DNA of 64,000 nucleotides, taken from Piscinibacter lacus (GTDB lineage Bacteria; Pseudomonadota; Gammaproteobacteria; Burkholderiales; Burkholderiaceae_C). Each line of letters begins with the position of its first letter. The first letter of the stretch is position 1. A model generated the notes under the pieces. That model was not told the DNA's origin, did no database searches, and saw only the letters and a list, made by a program, of their open reading frames with translations. A program made the position numbers and the translations under genes. Shown in pieces: positions 9,262-17,837 of the stretch. The stretch covers positions 1,426,001 to 1,490,000 of the forward strand of contig NZ_JAERRA010000001.1 in assembly GCF_016735685.1 (NCBI RefSeq), written 5' to 3'.

Positions 9262-9662
9262 TTAGCGGGGTGCTTGCAGCAGGACAAACCCGACCGGAAT
9301 CCCTCGCATCGGCCTCCATGGGCCATTCTCAATGGGGCTGCCGTGCGGGCGGCCGAGAGTATTTCGGGCCGGCTCTGGCATCCTGTTTGTCAGTGGTTGC
9401 GTGAGGGCGTACCGAGCCTTTTCGTCACCGGCTTTCTAGCGGGCTTTGCGGTGCACCCTCATGCCTGAAGGGTATTCGAAACAGTATCCCTGCCCCATTG
9501 AGGGACCCTTTTGCATATCGGGCGGGGCGGGGCGGGCCGGGCCCTATCCGAATCCAGGGCCGCACTACGGGTTCTCGATTGGGTCCGCCGGGCGACGGCC
9601 TGCTGTAAATTGCCGCGCACCGATGAGGCATCACCCCGCCGCGCGCTGCCCTGGAGCCGACC
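9262..9662. other. Non-coding gap between the IS and the unassigned cassette
   Basis: These 401 bp contain no open frame that looks like a gene. The base composition is less GC-rich than the flanking core genes. A GGAG at 9653-9656 serves as ribosome binding site for the next gene. I could not find a convincing sigma-70 or sigma-54 promoter or any remnant of a disrupted gene. Confidence 0.5.
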
Positions 9663-11498
9663 ATGCCCGAAAAGTTGCTTACCGAAGCTGCCTGGAAGTC
9701 GTTTGCCAAGAACGGGGACCACAAGGATGCCGCGCTGCTCAAGGCGCTCAAGGCCTTGGATCAGGCCGCGAAGGACGATCCTTCGGGCGCCCTGCATGCC
9801 TTGGACGATATCGAGGAACAGATCGGTGCGCTGCGAAAGGCCGGCAGGGCCGACAAGGCCTTGGGCAGCCATCTGAACCAGATGGAGGTCGCCCTCGGCA
9901 AGGAGAGAAAGCTGCAGCAGAAGCAGCTGGATGCGCAAAGCAAGGACGCCGACGGAGCGGATGTCGAAGACTCCCCGACCCTGTTAACCACCAAGCTGCT
10001 GCCGCTGTTGCGCGAGGTGCGCAAGGGCAGTGTGACGATGAGTGCATTGATTGTCACCGCCGGCAAGGACGCCGCGGTGATGTTGGCCCGCCGCCCGATC
10101 CCCCCGGCACGCAGCAAGCTGCTCAAGGAGTACCTGGGCATCAGCGCAGGCACCAAGATCATCCCCGCGGAGTGCCTTCTCGAAGACAACGCGGTGACCT
10201 TCCTGGTCCAGAGTCAGGCCACCGGACTTGCCAAGAAGCTCAAGCAGGCGCTGCTGAATCAGGTGGAGCAGCGGCTGAAGGTGAGGGTGCGCGGCCTGGA
10301 GCCGGGTGACGTTGACGAGGAGGCCGAGGACGAAGCTCCGGAGGGTCAAGGGCAGGCCCCGGTGTCTCCGACGGGCAGCGAGCCGGTCGACGAAACCCGG
10401 CGGCTTTTCCTGGAGCGGCTGGACCAGCTTTCGCCGCGGGTTGCCGCCGCGCTCCGTGACCAGAAGGGCGACACCGGCAAGCTGCGCGCCGTGATCGCAT
10501 TTGCCCGCGAGAAGGGCGAGGCGGCCGCCTGGACCAGTGGTTTGAAGGCCCTGGAAACCCTGGAAAAGCTCCTCGAGGCAGCCGCGCAGGGTGACTCCGC
10601 GGCGTCCTCGCCCACCTCCCCGCCAGAGACCGCCGGCAAGGACGGCAAGGTCGGAGCTGGCGCGGCGTTCAACGCCCGGCTCGCCGCCTTGATGCCCAAG
10701 CTCAAGGAGGCACTTGGGGCGGGCGGGCCTGCAGCCACCGACCTGAAGCTGAAGGTCAGCGAGGCTGGGGTCACGGCGCGCAAGGGGCTCTTTGATGAGG
10801 CGCACGCGCTGCTCGACGACGCCGAGGCCCTGCTCACCGGCTCGGACGAGGAGCCGTCCTCTCCCACCGACCCCCTGGCCCTCGCGTGGCGTGAGCGCTT
10901 GCAGGGGACCGCGCGGGCCCTGGGCGAGAAGGCGCCTCCGGGCCATGCCGATGCCGCCAAGCTGCAGGCCATCCTGGACCACGCCAACAAGCTCGCGGCC
11001 GGGGGCGACTGGCGCAAGGCGCTTGCCGCGCTGGACCAGCTCGACAAGATCCTGGCCGCGCGCACCGCCCCCCCGCCCGGGGAAACCGCCGACCCGCAGC
11101 CGGGCCCGCGGCGCTTGCCGGTGGCGTATCTAAAAAGTGTCCATGCCTATCGCAAGGCCGCGGCCTTGGTCAAGGGCCGGATCCAGACCCTCAAGCAGGC
11201 AATCCCCCAGGCTCTGCCCACCCAGCAAGAGCTGATTGACACGCTCGCGGAGGTGCTCGACCAACACAACGAGCTGTTGCTCGAGGCGGTCGACGACGCC
11301 ATGACGGCGATCCAGGGCGAACAGGGCGTCGTGACCCAGGCCCTCGCCGACACGATCGATACCTACCTCGACCTGCTGAGCAGCGATCCCTTGATCAAGG
11401 CGGCTGACAGCAACCCCTTCGGCGTCCAGATCGACCTCCAGGACACCCTGTTCAGTGCCCTGTCCGAAGTGCGCCGAACGATGCCCGAGCCGAACTGA
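9663..11498 (+). CDS. Unassigned modular helical protein A of the island cassette
   Basis: 611 residues, no signal peptide, no membrane helix. I do not recognise a characterised family. The N-terminal 90 residues look helical and charged. Residues about 120-215 form a mixed domain. An acidic linker (about 218-245) leads to three tandem modules of roughly 60 residues that begin at F249, F336 and W409. Each has the pattern aromatic-x-x-Arg-Leu, then a lysine-rich helix, then Gly-x-x-x-x-Ala-Leu-x-x-Leu-Asp/Glu. A C-terminal region ends with DPLIKAADSNPFGV, resembling the end of the next protein. The ATG at 9663 has GGAG upstream. Gene B follows after 41 bp, so the two are probably one operon. 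Lys/Glu content and lower GC set it apart from core genes. A scaffolding or secretion-accessory role is possible but unproven. Confidence 0.7.
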   Translation: MPEKLLTEAAWKSFAKNGDHKDAALLKALKALDQAAKDDPSGALHALDDIEEQIGALRKAGRADKALGSHLNQMEVALGKERKLQQKQLDAQSKDADGADVEDSPTLLTTKLLPLLREVRKGSVTMSALIVTAGKDAAVMLARRPIPPARSKLLKEYLGISAGTKIIPAECLLEDNAVTFLVQSQATGLAKKLKQALLNQVEQRLKVRVRGLEPGDVDEEAEDEAPEGQGQAPVSPTGSEPVDETRRLFLERLDQLSPRVAAALRDQKGDTGKLRAVIAFAREKGEAAAWTSGLKALETLEKLLEAAAQGDSAASSPTSPPETAGKDGKVGAGAAFNARLAALMPKLKEALGAGGPAATDLKLKVSEAGVTARKGLFDEAHALLDDAEALLTGSDEEPSSPTDPLALAWRERLQGTARALGEKAPPGHADAAKLQAILDHANKLAAGGDWRKALAALDQLDKILAARTAPPPGETADPQPGPRRLPVAYLKSVHAYRKAAALVKGRIQTLKQAIPQALPTQQELIDTLAEVLDQHNELLLEAVDDAMTAIQGEQGVVTQALADTIDTYLDLLSSDPLIKAADSNPFGVQIDLQDTLFSALSEVRRTMPEPN

Positions 11499-11539
11499 GC
11501 GCTCGCGCCCCAACAACCGACCTACGGAAGAGGACAGGC

Positions 11540-14500
11540 ATGCCCACATTGGACGAGCAGGTGACTTGGTGCAGCGATGTCGCCACGCTGCTGAAACAGC
11601 ACAAGAAGGTGCAGTCCCTCGACATTCCCGTCGTCGCAGCCGAGGTCAGAGGTCTTCTCGTGAGGGTGGACACGGGGGCGCGCAGGGATGCGCCGGGGTC
11701 TCGCGTGGTCAAGGAATACGCCAACTACGCGAAGCGCTTCGAGGAGTTGAGCCGGCAGGCCAACGAAATCAAAGACAAGACCGCGGCCAAGCAGCTCAAG
11801 GAGAAGGTTGCCGCCACCCAGCTTGTGCAGGTCGGCCAGCACCTGGAACGGCTGGCTGATCTGATCAAGCTGGGCCTGTCGGAGTTCGACCCGACCCTGG
11901 CCAAGGATCCCCAGATCAAGGAGCTCCGGCGGGCTGCCGAGGAGCATCGGCCGGTCTACGAAGACAAGCGCAATCGCATCAGCTCGGCGATCGAGGAGCT
12001 GAAGCGGCTGGGACCGGGGGCGGAGACCGAGATCCAGGCGCTGGAGGCGCTGCGCGATGCCGGACGCTTCATGGAGCCTGACTACGCCAAGGCCTACGGC
12101 TGCCTCGGCGGGCTGACCGGGCTGCTGAAGGAGGGCAAGAAGGCAATCGCCCGGTTCGACCGGACCATTGACGACCCCGGCTACCGCGACAGCATGCAGG
12201 CGGCCGAAACGGCCATCTCGAATTTCGAGAGCGTTTTCGGTCTGGGCCACGCCTTGAAGGTTCAGGGCTGGCGGCAAAGGCTGAATGAGGCGCGACGCAT
12301 GGCCAAGTCCCAGCCGCTGGATGCCCGGAAGGCCGTCGAGTCCGTCCGGGACGGGGCCAAGGATGCACTCCGCACCTACGCCACCCAGCGCGATAAGCTG
12401 GGTGAGTCGCTGGAGTCGATCCAGGTCAGGCTCGACACCCTGGGGATGATGGCGCCCATCGAGATCGTCGCCCCGCTTCTGCAGCAGCTGGACGAGGCGC
12501 GGTCCACCCTCGGCACGCAGCAATTCGAGGCGGCTGAGTTGCTCCTCGAGCGACTGGATTCCGAGGTCGACACCCAGCGCGAGGCGCATTTGGGAGACCA
12601 GGACCGGTGGACCAAGCTGGAAACGGTCGACAAGCTCGCCGAGCTTGTCGGCGGGCTCAGGGCGTTCACCGAATCCCAGATCGAAGAGTCCGCCCCGACG
12701 GCGATGCGGCAGGCCAAGTTGCTGCTCAATCGGGTCGACGGTCAGGCCAGGCCCTTGGCCGCTCAGCGACGCTTCGGTCAAGCCCTGGCATGCGTCGAGC
12801 CGGTTCTGCCGGACCTCAAAGCCTTTGCGCTTTGGTGCAAGACCTACATCCAGGACGCCGCGGACAAGAAGCCACTCAAGGACTACGACGTCACGTCGGT
12901 CAAGGACCCTGTTGCGCGCCACCTGCTGGACCTGCTGCCCTACCTTACCCAGCGCTTGCAGTGGAGTTCGAAGATCGAGAAGCGCAAGGCCTTCCTCAGG
13001 GGCGTGGGGGTGAACCCGGACGCGCTCAGCAGCCCCGTGCCCGCGCTGCTCAAGGACTTCACCAACCATCTAATTTCGTGGCAGGAGCGGCTCGACCGCG
13101 ACGAGCCCCGGGCTGCATCGAGGCTGGACAAGGAGAGCGAGCAAGACCACGCCTTGCGTCTGAAGAACAGCCTCGCGGCCATCGACCAGCAGTTCAAGGG
13201 CGAGTTTGTCGCCTCAGCCGATGCGCTGCTCAAGGAGCTTGAGCTGGAAAAGTACCAGCCCGCCAAGGATGTCCTAGAGCGACGCGAGTTGGACAAGGCC
13301 CTCGAGCAGGATCAGCGCAAATTGGTTCAGGCCCGTGACAGGCTGATAAACCGTCTGAAAGCCATCGATGAATCGGTGGCGACGACCAGCTCCCTGCTCG
13401 CCCAGACCGCCGATCTGCGCGATCGGGTAGGCAAGCTGCTCGAGCAGGTTCTGGGCAGCTCGGCCCAGGATTACCAGAAGAAAACGAAGGACGAACGCGA
13501 CGCCCTGGTCCTCAAGATCACGCAGGAAATCGACGATTCTTTGACCAAGGAAATCGACACCCTGCGCCAGATGGCCGACGAGGAGCTCAAGGACAAGCGC
13601 AGGGTCAAGCCAGCGCTGGTAAAGGAGGCCGAGCAGCTGCTCAAGCAGCTCGAGGGCGAACTCGAGCCGGGGAGCGCCAATAACGGCCAGACCAAGGCGT
13701 CTTGGCAAGCCTACGGCGAGACCCTGCGCATTGAGCTGGACGCTGCAATCATCATGGTCGACACGGACAAGATGGAGGTGCTGGAGACCGGGCTGAAGGC
13801 CCTGCAGGAACTGATCCAGAAGGTCACGGACTTGCTGAAGCTCACGGCGGGCAAGTCGGCCGTCAAGACCGGCTTCGAGGAAGTCCAGGCCCTGAAGGAC
13901 ACGCTTGAGAAGGACCTGACGACCGGTCTGCCGCCGACGGCCGAGCAGTACCGGGCCGATGCCGTGGCGCGTCTCCTGGGCGAGTTCAGGACCAGCCTGG
14001 CCGAGTCCCTCAAGGGGCAGGGGCCCGACGAGGCCAAGCAGGCTCTGGGGGCATTCCGCAAGCGTCTTGACGAGGTGCTTCAAGAGGCTGCCGCGGCGAA
14101 GCTGGAGCACGACAATCTGTGGAGCACGCTGGGCACCCAGCTCGAAAGGCAACTCGACGAGCTGGCCAAGAAGCCCGGCGTCGAGTCGCTGGTGAAGAAG
14201 CTGCGGGGCAGACTGGACGGGGCGATGGCCGGCAAGTGCACGGTGAATGCCGCCACGCTGACCCTGCATGAGCTTCAGCTGACGCTCAAGCTGGCGCTCG
14301 ACGACAGCAAGCCCGAGGTGCGCGAGCAGTTCAATATGCAGGCCGCACAGGAAACGCTGCGCAACGAATCCGACATCGAGTTCGCGCCCCAACGCTACGC
14401 CGCGGCGCGGGAGGTCTTCGAAAAGAGCGTGCGCCGCCGGGCCAAGCTGCTGCGCGATGAACTGCCGGCCGATCAGCGCAATGTGTCGCTCTACCAGCGC

Positions 14501-15088
14501 ATCGACCAATTGGCCAAGACCGCCGACCAGACGGCCAAGCAGGCGTCCAAGGCGACTACGCCCACCGAAAAGGGCAAGCTCTACGACAGCGCCCGCAGCA
14601 GCCTAGATCTGGCCACCGAGGCGGCCGAGGCCTTCCTCGAGAACCCCTTGTCTGCCACGGCAGCCTCGCGCAAGGCCCTCACCGAGTGCCAGAGTCGCTG
14701 GAAGATTGCCGTGGGCGGCTTCGTGAGCGCCGTGCTGCAACTCGGCGCCGACATGGAGAAGGCCATTCAGGCCGATTCGTCGACCAAAAAGATCTCCTGG
14801 CAGCAGACCGCCTTGCCCAGCGTCAGGAAGCTGGTCGGACTGGTAGATCCCAATGCCTTTGACGCCGCGGTGGGCGTACTTGGCGAAGCGCCCCCCACGG
14901 CGCCGAAGGACCTGGCCGTTCGGCGCAAGCAGAAGGAGCAGGCCATGCTCCGTCTGGCCCAGTTCGAGCGCGAACTGCAGTCCCATCCGCTCCTGCCAGT
15001 GCTCGCCGGCAATCCCTTCGTGCCGGTGAAGTCACAGCCCTTGCTGACTGCGCTGGCCGGCGTGCGCGCGGCCGTGCTCACCAGTTGA
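11540..15088 (+). CDS. Unassigned large helical protein B of the island cassette
   Basis: 1182 residues, almost entirely predicted helix and coiled coil, rich in Lys, Glu, Asp, Gln and Leu, with no signal peptide or membrane segment. I cannot assign a function. No ATPase, nuclease or protease motif is visible. The sequence has repeated helical-hairpin character, for example around residues 275-345 and 370-420, and closes with HPLLPVLAGNPFVPV, the same type of ending as protein A. The ATG at 11540 is preceded by GAAGAGG. Protein C starts 18 bp after its stop, so A, B and C are probably co-transcribed. Large structural or tape-measure-like roles would fit the length and composition; this is inference only. 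Confidence 0.7.
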   Translation: MPTLDEQVTWCSDVATLLKQHKKVQSLDIPVVAAEVRGLLVRVDTGARRDAPGSRVVKEYANYAKRFEELSRQANEIKDKTAAKQLKEKVAATQLVQVGQHLERLADLIKLGLSEFDPTLAKDPQIKELRRAAEEHRPVYEDKRNRISSAIEELKRLGPGAETEIQALEALRDAGRFMEPDYAKAYGCLGGLTGLLKEGKKAIARFDRTIDDPGYRDSMQAAETAISNFESVFGLGHALKVQGWRQRLNEARRMAKSQPLDARKAVESVRDGAKDALRTYATQRDKLGESLESIQVRLDTLGMMAPIEIVAPLLQQLDEARSTLGTQQFEAAELLLERLDSEVDTQREAHLGDQDRWTKLETVDKLAELVGGLRAFTESQIEESAPTAMRQAKLLLNRVDGQARPLAAQRRFGQALACVEPVLPDLKAFALWCKTYIQDAADKKPLKDYDVTSVKDPVARHLLDLLPYLTQRLQWSSKIEKRKAFLRGVGVNPDALSSPVPALLKDFTNHLISWQERLDRDEPRAASRLDKESEQDHALRLKNSLAAIDQQFKGEFVASADALLKELELEKYQPAKDVLERRELDKALEQDQRKLVQARDRLINRLKAIDESVATTSSLLAQTADLRDRVGKLLEQVLGSSAQDYQKKTKDERDALVLKITQEIDDSLTKEIDTLRQMADEELKDKRRVKPALVKEAEQLLKQLEGELEPGSANNGQTKASWQAYGETLRIELDAAIIMVDTDKMEVLETGLKALQELIQKVTDLLKLTAGKSAVKTGFEEVQALKDTLEKDLTTGLPPTAEQYRADAVARLLGEFRTSLAESLKGQGPDEAKQALGAFRKRLDEVLQEAAAAKLEHDNLWSTLGTQLERQLDELAKKPGVESLVKKLRGRLDGAMAGKCTVNAATLTLHELQLTLKLALDDSKPEVREQFNMQAAQETLRNESDIEFAPQRYAAAREVFEKSVRRRAKLLRDELPADQRNVSLYQRIDQLAKTADQTAKQASKATTPTEKGKLYDSARSSLDLATEAAEAFLENPLSATAASRKALTECQSRWKIAVGGFVSAVLQLGADMEKAIQADSSTKKISWQQTALPSVRKLVGLVDPNAFDAAVGVLGEAPPTAPKDLAVRRKQKEQAMLRLAQFERELQSHPLLPVLAGNPFVPVKSQPLLTALAGVRAAVLTS

Positions 15089-15106
15089 ACGACACGCCCT
15101 GAGGAC

Positions 15107-17785
15107 ATGAGCACCATGGAACAAGCCCAGATCGATTTCCTGGACAAGCTGGTCACGCTCAATGGCCAGCAGTTGGTTCACGAAAAGAAGGAAGGTCAGA
15201 AGAAGGCCCTGCTGAACAAGCTGGTCGAGCAGCGCGAGCAGAACCGGTCGGTGCTCGAGAAGGGCGCCTCGCTCTTGATGGTCCAGGAGGGCAGTGGCCG
15301 CACCATGAAGCTCACCGACCTGGAGAATCGCGACCAGACCAAGGAGTTCGACCACGACGATCAGCGCGACGGCTACCGGCTTCGCCACAGCCAGAAGCCC
15401 GGCGAGGAGTACGCGGTCTCCCAGGACGAGCAGGCCCACTTCGACGTTTCCAATCTGGTGAATCAGCAGGTGGCCAGCCTGGAGCTGGCCCTTGACGACG
15501 AAGGCAAGCCGCTTTTCACGCCCGAGGAGATCGCCGCCCAGGTGTTCGACCCGATGGTTCGCGAGGGTCTCATCAGCGAGACGATGGTGCCCGACAAGTA
15601 CAGCCGCACCCGCGAGCTGCTTGAGGGCACGTTCGAGGCCTATGGCAAACGACTCAAGCGCGACAAAAAGAGCAAGGCTGGCAATTTATTCAGCGAGAAC
15701 CTCGGGCTCATGACCTCCAGCATGAGCTTCATGCTGACGACGGTGGGCGGCGCCATGGATTCCAAGGTCGGCGGCGATAAGGTGGCCAAAGAAGGGGCCA
15801 AGTCGCTGAAGTCGAGCTGGTCCCGCAGCTCCAACGTCAAGGACATCAAGGACGCGCTCAGCGGCAGCCACCTCAACGAAGGGAATCAGGCGCTGAAGTT
15901 CACGACGCAGGCCTTCTCGTTCTGCACGGACTTTGGCCTGCCCTTCGGGCAGGAGGCCCACAACAAGTTTTTCTCGGGCGACGGCGAGGGCAGCGAAGGG
16001 GAGGCGCCGCGGTTGCCGGCCGCCGAGCTGGCGCTTGCCCTCTTCGGCGCGGCCGCCGCCGAACTGGCGCAGCAATTCGATGCCAAGGCCGGCATTGGCC
16101 TGGAGGTGTCCAGCGCCTTCGGCGCGAAGATCGACCGGGCCGGGATCGCCAATCTCATCCAGTCGGGCAGTTTGGATGGCATCCCTGCGTCGCTGGTCCA
16201 CAGCCTCGGTCAGGCGCTCGGCCGCCTTGACCCGGGCGTCAAGGACTCGGCCGAGACCCTGGCCGCCGCCGCCGAGACATTCGGCGTGAAGCTGGCGCAG
16301 GCACTGGCCGGCGAGCCGGTGTCGAAGGCCCTGAAGTCCCCGGACGCCAAGGCCCTCGGCGACTTGTTCGGCGCGGCGGGCAAGGTCGCCGCCCAGGCGG
16401 CGCTCACCCCGGAGGTAATCCAGCTCTTCACCGACGCCGCGGTCCAGGACAAGGTCAAGAACGCGGCCAGCGACATGATGGCCGAGGAGTTCAGCGAACC
16501 GGGTCCGCTTGCCGAGGACGAACGCCTTCATGCGAAATCCCATGCAGACCATCAGGCCGACTGGCTTTTCAAGACCGACGGCAAGGACTCTTCGGGCGAT
16601 GGCGGGCGCTGGGTCTGCCAGGTCTGCGAAGCCGAAAACTCCGGCGACAACCCGGAGATCTATGCCGGCATGCTGCAGCGGCGCATCGAGCAACTGGAGC
16701 GCGACAAGGAACTGCTTGAGTGGTCGACCAAGCTGGTGGGTCTGGGCATCGACACTGCGGCCAACTTCATCGCACCGCTGGCGGCCGTGGGCAGTGCAGT
16801 CAAGATGGCGAAGAACATCCTGCAGGCGGGCATGCGCACACGCGATCTGGTCGTCTTCATCGAAAAGCGCAACGGCCTGTTCAACGCCGCCAGCGCGTAT
16901 TCGCAGCCGGTGAAGAATTTCATCGCCAACAGCCGGAGCCAGATGCTGCACTACATGGCCAATGCGGCCTTCGAGGCGGTGAAGATGATCGGCGCCATCC
17001 TGCAGTGCGGTGGCATCACCGCACCCGCCGGCCTGGCCGTGACGACGGCGGGCTCGATCGCCCAGTCGCTGGAGGCGGTGATCTACGAGATCGACAAGCG
17101 GGTCAAGCTTGAGATCGCCTGGCGCACCTACCGCAGCTACCTGGCCCGTCCGGAAAACCGCCGCCTGGGCCTGGTGGCCATCAAGAGCAATCCGACCCTG
17201 GCCAAGTACGCGGTGGCCTGGGGGGCGGTGATCAAGAAGGACCGGCTGGTCGTGGACTTTGTCAGCGCCTGCGGCCTGACCCCGGAAACCCTGAAGGATC
17301 CGAACGCGGGGGTCGACGAAGTCGTTAAGTACCTGGAAGCGAGAATGCCGGACGACACCGTGGTCACCGGTCGGTCCGGGGGGCTGGACGTCGACGGTGC
17401 GAGCCTGTCGCACACCAGCTGGATGACGCTGCAGACCCAGGCTGTGAAGGAAGAGGCCCTGGCCCCCGGGGGTACGGGGCTGATCGTGGCCTGCCTGCGC
17501 AAATGGGCGAAGGAGGGCGACGGCCTCGAAGCCCGCGCTGCAAAGCAGCTCGACCCCAAGGTGACGGACCCCGTCGCGATCCAGCAGGCGAAAGAGGACC
17601 GCACGCTCGCCAAGACGCAGGCCGAGAACATCCTGGAGTCCCTGGCGGGCGCCTTGCGCAAATACCAGCCCAAGACCACCAAGGGCCAGGCCTGCCCCGC
17701 CATGGTCCGCGTGGTGGCGGCGTTCGCCTCCCTGAGCCAGGCCCAGGCCGAGAAGGTGCAGGGGTGGATCCCCGAGCCGCCCTGA
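15107..17785 (+). CDS. Unassigned large protein C of the island cassette
   Basis: 892 residues of unknown family, different in character from A and B. The N-terminal third is charged (EFDHDDQRDGYRLRH). The middle holds alanine-rich, weakly hydrophobic helices. A single Cys-x-x-Cys pair lies at 504/507 (WVCQVCEAEN). Two glycine/alanine-rich hydrophobic stretches near residues 542-567 and 628-660 could insert into a membrane or form buried helices. The C-terminal 200 residues are soluble. No export signal is visible. The start ATG at 15107 has GAGGAC upstream. It is the last gene of the cassette and converges with the binding-protein gene at 17838. An effector or toxin role is conceivable because of the hydrophobic middle, but no catalytic motif supports it. 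Confidence 0.7.
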   Translation: MSTMEQAQIDFLDKLVTLNGQQLVHEKKEGQKKALLNKLVEQREQNRSVLEKGASLLMVQEGSGRTMKLTDLENRDQTKEFDHDDQRDGYRLRHSQKPGEEYAVSQDEQAHFDVSNLVNQQVASLELALDDEGKPLFTPEEIAAQVFDPMVREGLISETMVPDKYSRTRELLEGTFEAYGKRLKRDKKSKAGNLFSENLGLMTSSMSFMLTTVGGAMDSKVGGDKVAKEGAKSLKSSWSRSSNVKDIKDALSGSHLNEGNQALKFTTQAFSFCTDFGLPFGQEAHNKFFSGDGEGSEGEAPRLPAAELALALFGAAAAELAQQFDAKAGIGLEVSSAFGAKIDRAGIANLIQSGSLDGIPASLVHSLGQALGRLDPGVKDSAETLAAAAETFGVKLAQALAGEPVSKALKSPDAKALGDLFGAAGKVAAQAALTPEVIQLFTDAAVQDKVKNAASDMMAEEFSEPGPLAEDERLHAKSHADHQADWLFKTDGKDSSGDGGRWVCQVCEAENSGDNPEIYAGMLQRRIEQLERDKELLEWSTKLVGLGIDTAANFIAPLAAVGSAVKMAKNILQAGMRTRDLVVFIEKRNGLFNAASAYSQPVKNFIANSRSQMLHYMANAAFEAVKMIGAILQCGGITAPAGLAVTTAGSIAQSLEAVIYEIDKRVKLEIAWRTYRSYLARPENRRLGLVAIKSNPTLAKYAVAWGAVIKKDRLVVDFVSACGLTPETLKDPNAGVDEVVKYLEARMPDDTVVTGRSGGLDVDGASLSHTSWMTLQTQAVKEEALAPGGTGLIVACLRKWAKEGDGLEARAAKQLDPKVTDPVAIQQAKEDRTLAKTQAENILESLAGALRKYQPKTTKGQACPAMVRVVAAFASLSQAQAEKVQGWIPEPP

Positions 17786-17837
17786 GCGGCCGTCTCCGCG
17801 GCGACCGACCCGCGGCGGGCAGCGCCCCGCCGCCCCG

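Noticed and set aside
9446..10309. A 287-codon frame overlapping the start of protein A
   Set aside because: It runs in another frame of the same strand, has no ribosome binding site, and protein A has the better start and codon pattern.
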